A DNA stretch of 64,000 bases from Alkalihalobacterium alkalinitrilicum (lineage in GTDB: Bacteria > Bacillota > Bacilli > Bacillales > Bacillaceae_F), in contig NZ_KV917368.1 of assembly GCF_002019605.1 (NCBI RefSeq), positions 4,044,519 to 4,108,518 of the forward strand, read 5' to 3'. Made by a program: the position numbers and the translations under genes. The notes under the pieces are model-generated. The model had not been told where the DNA came from and did not search any database. It saw only the letters and a list, made by a program, of their open reading frames with translations. Shown here in pieces: positions 59,507 through 64,000 of the stretch. Within the stretch, counting starts at the first letter, position 1, and each line of letters opens with the position of its first letter.

Positions 59507-60996
59507 TGTTTCGGGATCAATCGTCGAAACAAATAGAAGCGTTAACACAACAACTTCAACACTTAACAAAGCTTTTATATGGCTCTAAGACTGAAAAGTC
59601 AAAGTATAATACGCCCGATGGACAACTGTCATTATTTGAAGATGATCCGTCTTTTAGTCATCCTGAGCAAACAGAAGAACAAAGCCAACAGACGATTTCT
59701 TATACTGTTGTACGAAAAATTCAAAAGAAAAGAAATAATTCCTTGCGTGATGATGTGGAGATAGAGGAAATTCACCATCACCCTGAAAAGACAGTCTGCG
59801 ACTGTTGTCAAAATCAAATGATCGAAATCGGTAGTATCATTGCCCGTGAAGAGGCCAAATTTATTCCTGCAAAAATGATGAAAGTGCAACACATTGAACA
59901 TGCTTATGAATGTAAAAATTGTAAAAGCGACTCATCACTGCCAGCGCAGATTAAACGTGGGAAAGCGCCACAACCAGCTATTCAACGTAGCATAGCAAGC
60001 CCTAGTGTACTTGCCAAAGTCATCTATGATAAATTTGCGCAATACTTACCACTTTACCGCCAAGTAAATGAATGGGGACGTTATGGACTGGATACGAATG
60101 ATAAAAATCTTTCTAACTGGGTTATTCGAGCAGCACATGATTGGCTATTGCCAATTTACGACCGAATGAAAGCCAAGATGATGTCTAAATCTGTATTGCA
60201 TGTCGATGAGACATATTCGAAGATTATCAATCGTTCGGATGGGAAATCTGGCCAATCGAATGCTTATAACTGGGTATACCGAAGTGTACCAAGCCAAGGC
60301 CCCACAATGATTCTATTTCAAAGCTCCTTATCACGAGCTCGATCTGTTCTTGAAAGTTTCACCGAAGGTTATACTGGAACAGTTATTTGTGATGGCTACT
60401 CTGCCTATAATAAAATTGGCGGCATCACCTTCGCAAACTGTTGGGCACATGTTCGTCGCTATTGGTTAAAAGCAGACAGCAAAAATGGCCAAACCGGTGT
60501 AAAGTATTGTGATGAGTTATATCAACTGGAAAGGAAATTTAAACATTTGTCTCCGAGCAAGCGCAGAAAAAAGCGCCAAAAATACTCGAAACCAATCGTG
60601 GAGAAATTCCTTAACTGGGTTGAAACATCACCATTCTTCGGAAAAAATGCACTCGCAAAGGCAGCTGAATACACATTAAACCGAGCAAATGGACTGAAAG
60701 CTTTCTTAACTGATGGTCGGATTGAAATCGATAATAATCCGGCAGAGAACGCCATTCGTCCTAATGTTTTGGGCCGAAAAAATTGGTTATTTTCGGTCAG
60801 CGAAGCTGGTGCAAAAGCCAACGCTATCTGCTTAAGTCTCGCGGAAACAGCCAAAAGTAATGGCGTGGATTTCTACGAATACATAAAGAAACTTTTGACG
60901 GATCTGCCGAACATCGACATCCATCAAAATCTTGAAATTTTAGATCAATACATGCCCTGGTCAAAAGGGATCCAAGCAGCATGTAGCAGAAAATAA
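59506..60996 (+). CDS. tnpC: IS66-family transposase TnpC, 5' truncated
   Basis: 496 residues. QLQHLTKLLYGSKTEKSKYN, zinc-finger CDCCQNQM with CKNCKSD, then the DDE core with VLHVDETYSKI (Asp), VICDGYSAYNKI (Asp) and DGRIEIDNNPAENAIRP (Glu), and the C-terminal end with FYEYIKKLLTDLPNI. IS66 TnpC proteins usually have about 25 more residues at the N-terminus and accompany tnpA and tnpB; both are missing here. The first codons (TTG TTT CGG) may come from the junction. Likely immobile on its own. Confidence 0.88.
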   Translation: MFRDQSSKQIEALTQQLQHLTKLLYGSKTEKSKYNTPDGQLSLFEDDPSFSHPEQTEEQSQQTISYTVVRKIQKKRNNSLRDDVEIEEIHHHPEKTVCDCCQNQMIEIGSIIAREEAKFIPAKMMKVQHIEHAYECKNCKSDSSLPAQIKRGKAPQPAIQRSIASPSVLAKVIYDKFAQYLPLYRQVNEWGRYGLDTNDKNLSNWVIRAAHDWLLPIYDRMKAKMMSKSVLHVDETYSKIINRSDGKSGQSNAYNWVYRSVPSQGPTMILFQSSLSRARSVLESFTEGYTGTVICDGYSAYNKIGGITFANCWAHVRRYWLKADSKNGQTGVKYCDELYQLERKFKHLSPSKRRKKRQKYSKPIVEKFLNWVETSPFFGKNALAKAAEYTLNRANGLKAFLTDGRIEIDNNPAENAIRPNVLGRKNWLFSVSEAGAKANAICLSLAETAKSNGVDFYEYIKKLLTDLPNIDIHQNLEILDQYMPWSKGIQAACSRK

Positions 60997-60999
60997 TAT

Positions 61000-61036
61000 A
61001 GCCGTATTTTCGATAAAAAATCGAGATATACGGCTC
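61000..61036 (+). terminator. Terminator after tnpC
   Basis: AGCCGTATTTTCGAT and ATCGAGATATACGGCT arms with A-rich loop, then CTTTG. The right end of the IS66 remnant is probably GGGCTTAC at 61081-61088, as IS66 ends carry GTAAGC. The 160 bases from there to the dctM stop show nothing else recognisable. Confidence 0.6.
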
Positions 61037-61247
61037 TTTGTCATGCGTATCGGTAAGGTACGTTTATTTTTTTATAGTTCGGGCTTACCGAAAATCTAAA
61101 AAACGCCTACCTATGAAGTAGATAGACGTTTCCTAAGATGAGAAGAAGTTTCATTTAATTATCCTTCTTATTTTTAGTCAAAATTTGCTCCTTTTTGAAC
61201 ATGTTTTTCTCTACTTATATTGTTTTGGGCTTTCTATATCAATAGAC

Positions 61248-62525
61248 TTAATTTTTCATAAAATTAGAAAAACCTACACTTATATATGGAAATAAAGCTA
61301 TTATGATTATGTCTATTATTAAAACTAATAAAAAAGGAATAATAGATCTTAAAATAGATTCATATTTCACCTTACCGATTTTAGCAGCTACAAATAAACC
61401 TACACCTAAAGGCGGAGTGAGTAATCCAACAGACAAATTAACCACCATTAGTACACCGAAGTGAACTGGGTCCATACCAATTCCTAGAGCAATTGGGAAT
61501 AGAATGGGGGTCGCAATAATTAACGCAGCAATCCCATCCATAAAAGTCCCTAATAGTAGTAAAAAAACACAGATTAATATCATGACTGTAAAAGGTGATA
61601 GATTTGCATTACCTAATGCTTCTGCTATATTGTGTGGAACCCTTTCTAAGGTTACCAATCTTCCAAAGTAGGATGCAGTAGCAATGATTAAACCAATAGA
61701 GGATGTAGTTAAAACTGTCGATAGAAGGATTTTTTTTAAAACATTATAAGTAATTTGCTTATAAATAAATACACCTACAAAAAATCCATAAACAACAGCG
61801 ACAACTGATGCTTCCGTTGGAGTAAAAATCCCTGCATATATTCCTCCTAATATTATGAGTGGCATCAGTAAAGCCCAAAAACTTTCTTTTAAAGTTTTTA
61901 TAATACTTTTATTAGATTGTGCTACATTTTCACCATATCCTTTTTTCAAAGAAACTAAATAAGCAACAAGCATTAATGAAAGTCCAATCAAAATACCAGG
62001 AATAATACCAGCAATAAATAAGTCTCCTACAGAAATTCCAGCTATAACGCCTATCAACACCATTGGAATACTTGGTGGTATAATCGACCCTGTTATCCCT
62101 CCTGCCGCTTGAATTGCTGAAGCAAAGTTTCTTTCATATCCCCTTTGGACCATATGTGGTATCATAATTGAACCAATCGCAACTATAGTTGCTACAGAAG
62201 AACCAGAAATAGCACCAAAAAACATACATGCGACAATGGAAACGTGTGCTAAGCCTCCTCTAATGTTCCCAACTAAACTACTAGCAAATTCAACAATCTT
62301 CTGAGACAATCCACCGTATTCCATCAATTTTCCAGCCAATATGAAAAATGGAACAGCCATTAAAGGAAAGGAATCAAGAGATGAAAACATCGACTGTATC
62401 AACCTTAAAAGATTTATATCTGAAATCCAAATACTAATTATCATCGTAGAAATGCCAATAGCAAAAGCAACAGGTACATTTATTAAAAAGAGTAATAACA
62501 TTATAATTAAAAGCAACAATATCAA
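61248..62525 (-). CDS. dctM: TRAP transporter large permease subunit
   Basis: About 425 residues, twelve-helix large subunit that couples ion and substrate movement. PFFILAGKLMEYGGLSQKIV, CMFFGAISGSSVATIVAIG, AAGGITGSIIPPSIPMVLIG, PTEASVVAVVYGFFVGVF, LLLGTFMDGIAALIIATPI and VNLSVGLLTPPLGVGLF are diagnostic. The minus-strand AGGAGG (within the dctQ end) is eight bases before the TTG at 62525, which is preferred over the ATG at 62552 inside dctQ. Confidence 0.9.
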   Translation of the reverse strand: MILLLLIIMLLLFLINVPVAFAIGISTMIISIWISDINLLRLIQSMFSSLDSFPLMAVPFFILAGKLMEYGGLSQKIVEFASSLVGNIRGGLAHVSIVACMFFGAISGSSVATIVAIGSIMIPHMVQRGYERNFASAIQAAGGITGSIIPPSIPMVLIGVIAGISVGDLFIAGIIPGILIGLSLMLVAYLVSLKKGYGENVAQSNKSIIKTLKESFWALLMPLIILGGIYAGIFTPTEASVVAVVYGFFVGVFIYKQITYNVLKKILLSTVLTTSSIGLIIATASYFGRLVTLERVPHNIAEALGNANLSPFTVMILICVFLLLLGTFMDGIAALIIATPILFPIALGIGMDPVHFGVLMVVNLSVGLLTPPLGVGLFVAAKIGKVKYESILRSIIPFLLVLIIDIIIIALFPYISVGFSNFMKN

Positions 62526-62529
62526 TGTC

Positions 62530-63018
62530 TTATTCCTCCTGAATCTCCCCATTTTTCCAAAATTTAATTGTTACATCTATTATATTTAAGATTTGTAAAA
62601 TACCAGCTAGAGGAATTACACTATATATATACCCCATTGGGATTCTTAAATTTGGAGATCGCTGTCCCAGCGTTAAACTTACTAATTCAAATCCTTTGAT
62701 AATAATTACTATTAAAAAAATAATACATAGCATTGCTACAACCGTTTGAAAAATTTTTTTTGAAGGATTGGATAATCTATTTGACAATAAATCTATGCTA
62801 ATGTGGCTCCCATATTGAAAAGCAAGGGATGCACCTAAGAATATGATAGCGATCATTAGGTACCTAGCTAGTTCATCAGTCCATACAAAAGATGTATTGA
62901 ATAACAAACGCGTCATGATTTGTAAAAAAATAAGACAGACCATTGCAATTACAAATACCATCGTAATACTTTCAGTTAAACGATTTAAATTCATAAGAAT
63001 CCTACTCCAAAATCCCAT
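62530..63018 (-). CDS. dctQ: TRAP transporter small permease subunit
   Basis: About 162 residues with four membrane helices. MTRLLFNTSFVWTDELARYL near residue 35, LGASLAFQYGSHISIDLL and the end segment SVIPLAGILQILNI are typical of DctQ. ATG 63018 follows GGAG; an in-frame GTG at 63027 overlaps the site. Its stop is five bases from the dctM start. Confidence 0.9.
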   Translation of the reverse strand: MGFWSRILMNLNRLTESITMVFVIAMVCLIFLQIMTRLLFNTSFVWTDELARYLMIAIIFLGASLAFQYGSHISIDLLSNRLSNPSKKIFQTVVAMLCIIFLIVIIIKGFELVSLTLGQRSPNLRIPMGYIYSVIPLAGILQILNIIDVTIKFWKNGEIQEE

Positions 63019-63039
63019 CTTCTTCACTCCATATAATTA

Positions 63040-63071
63040 CAAGAAAGCAAGATTTCACTCTTGCTTTCTTG
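63040..63071. terminator. Intercistronic hairpin between dctP and dctQ
   Basis: CAAGAAAGCAAGA and TCTTGCTTTCTTG, perfect 13-base stem with a 6-base loop. On the minus strand it follows the binding-protein gene by about 56 bases. Likely protects the binding-protein mRNA and reduces read-through to the permease genes. Confidence 0.78.
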
Positions 63072-63127
63072 TATAATTAACAAAATACAAACTTTACTTT
63101 GTATCGTTTTAATAAGTAGCTACTATT

Positions 63128-64000
63128 TTATCTATGACTATCTACAATATCAATTAAATCTCTATATGTTTCACCATACTTATCGTATACTATCTTTGTT
63201 GCATTAATAAACGATTTAATATCCACTTCTTCTAAACCAATTACTTCCATTCCGTTCTCTTGAACATATTTTTCAGCAGCCTCTTCCAATTCTTTATTTA
63301 ATTGACGTTGTAAGAGTGCATTTTTTTCTCCTATTTCTATTAATAATGCTTGTAATTCAGCGTCAAGTGAATTAAACGTGATCGGACTTATCATAAGTAC
63401 TGCCCCACCATAGGACATTGGTACTTTAGTGATATAATCTTGAACCTCATACAGTTTAAATGATTGTGCTACACCAAAAGTATCTTGCCCTGCATTAATA
63501 ACACCTTGTTGGAGTGAAGTAAACACTTCTGCAGCATCCATAGTTGTAGGGTCAGCCCCTAAGCTATTATAGGTATCTACAATAATCGGACTTTCCTGCG
63601 CTCTTATTTTCATTCCACGTATATCCTCTGCACTATATACCGGTTTTCCAGTTGTCACAAAATTCTTAAAACCAAAGTCAAGGAATCCTAGACTTTTTAG
63701 CCCTACTTCCTCCATTTTCTCTGAAAAAACTTCCCCTAAACCTCCATCTAGTGTACGATGCACATGATCTATATCTTCAAATAAAAAAGGTAAATCTAAA
63801 ACAGATAACTCGTCCACAAAGTTTGTTACTGGCCCAGAGGATACTATTGCTAAATCTAATGTTCCAACTTGAACGCCTTCAATTAATTCTCTTTGCCCTC
63901 CTAATTGTCCAGAGTCGTACACTTCAATTATTAATCTTCCATTGGATGCTTCTTCAATCTCGTTGGCAAATCCTGTTGCAGTTAGTCCATATGAATGTTG
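63128..64000 (-). CDS. dctP: TRAP transporter solute-binding protein, DctP family (5' partial)
   Basis: The frame is open to the window edge; the N-terminus with signal peptide lies outside. Seen: NGRLIIEVYDSGQLGGQREL, DLAIVSSGPVTNFV, SVLDLPFLFEDIDHVHRTLD, GLKSLGFLDFGFKNFVT, the ligand-binding Arg region AEDIRGMKIRAQESP and TMDAAEVFTSLQQGVINAGQ. Typical DctP, a C4-dicarboxylate or other organic-acid binder, and different from the TAXI protein at 13440. It forms an operon with dctQ and dctM. Confidence 0.9.
   Translation of the reverse strand, partial: QHSYGLTATGFANEIEEASNGRLIIEVYDSGQLGGQRELIEGVQVGTLDLAIVSSGPVTNFVDELSVLDLPFLFEDIDHVHRTLDGGLGEVFSEKMEEVGLKSLGFLDFGFKNFVTTGKPVYSAEDIRGMKIRAQESPIIVDTYNSLGADPTTMDAAEVFTSLQQGVINAGQDTFGVAQSFKLYEVQDYITKVPMSYGGAVLMISPITFNSLDAELQALLIEIGEKNALLQRQLNKELEEAAEKYVQENGMEVIGLEEVDIKSFINATKIVYDKYGETYRDLIDIVDSHR

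Noticed and set aside
1-64000. tRNA and rRNA genes
   Set aside because: No cloverleaf with CCA-proximal TTCGA box or rRNA-like block was seen on either strand by eye.

Overview
The window looks like chromosomal DNA of a low-GC, Gram-positive endospore-forming bacterium of the Bacillaceae, plausibly an alkaliphile. Supporting signs are strong AGGAGG-type ribosome binding sites, frequent TTG/GTG starts, LytR-CpsA-Psr proteins, a TagO-type transferase, a Wzz / tyrosine kinase / PHP phosphatase trio as in Bacillus eps and ywq loci, an Sda-like sporulation checkpoint peptide and a TupA-like ATP-grasp protein (family founded on teichuronopeptide synthesis in an alkaliphilic Bacillus). No rRNA or tRNA gene was seen. 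Species cannot be named from the sequence.

Layout. (1) 1-2219: 3' part of a secreted M14 carboxypeptidase with seven near-identical 65-residue repeats. (2) 2365-6320: two GT4 glycosyltransferases and a TagO/WecA-type initiating transferase, with two structured intergenic elements; the one at 5013-5168 resembles a solitary HEARO/IscB omega RNA. (3) 6319-7292: decayed ISL3-family insertion sequence. (4) 7383-19624: a catabolic cluster. It holds an Sda-like micro-gene, a CoA-transferase, the carboxyltransferase, biotin carboxylase and biotin carrier parts of an acyl-CoA carboxylase, a LysR regulator, an unknown permease, a TAXI-type TRAP transporter and a YeiH-family exporter. Four promoter regions carry the same LysR box (ATAG-N7-CTAT, i.e. 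T-N11-A), three of them at exactly the same distance from a GTATTTTACAT -35 region, so this reads as one LysR regulon for import, CoA activation and carboxylation of an unidentified carboxylate.

(5) 19670-49073: a large exopolysaccharide / wall-polymer locus: two LCP ligases, a WecC-like dehydrogenase, Wzz, tyrosine kinase, PHP phosphatase, a 55-residue or shorter unknown protein, an EAR-like antitermination RNA followed by a strong terminator, an EpsC/CapD dehydratase, an S23-type four-helix-bundle protein and galU set in unusual TTGGTTAG arrays, a prepilin-like protein, a DegT aminotransferase, a priming sugar transferase, several glycosyltransferases, two pyruvyltransferase-like proteins, an acetyltransferase, polymerase, TupA-like protein, flippase, MurB-like oxidoreductase, and UDP-sugar supply genes (ugd, uronate epimerase, galE, a second galU).

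(6) 49155-61088: an accessory island. A solitary HsdM-HsdS-like fusion with eroded methyltransferase motifs is controlled by a pair of mutually inverted operators. Next come Com-like zinc-ribbon micro-genes, one interrupted by a complete IS21 element (51728-54556, 5-bp target duplication AAGTG), then an array of rho-independent hairpins, and a phage-type replication module (sigma-like protein, DUF2800, DUF2815, family A DNA polymerase) cut off by a GTCTGTCCCCC-type repeat and a 5'-truncated IS66 tnpC. (7) 61248-64000: dctM, dctQ and partial dctP of a second TRAP transporter on the minus strand.
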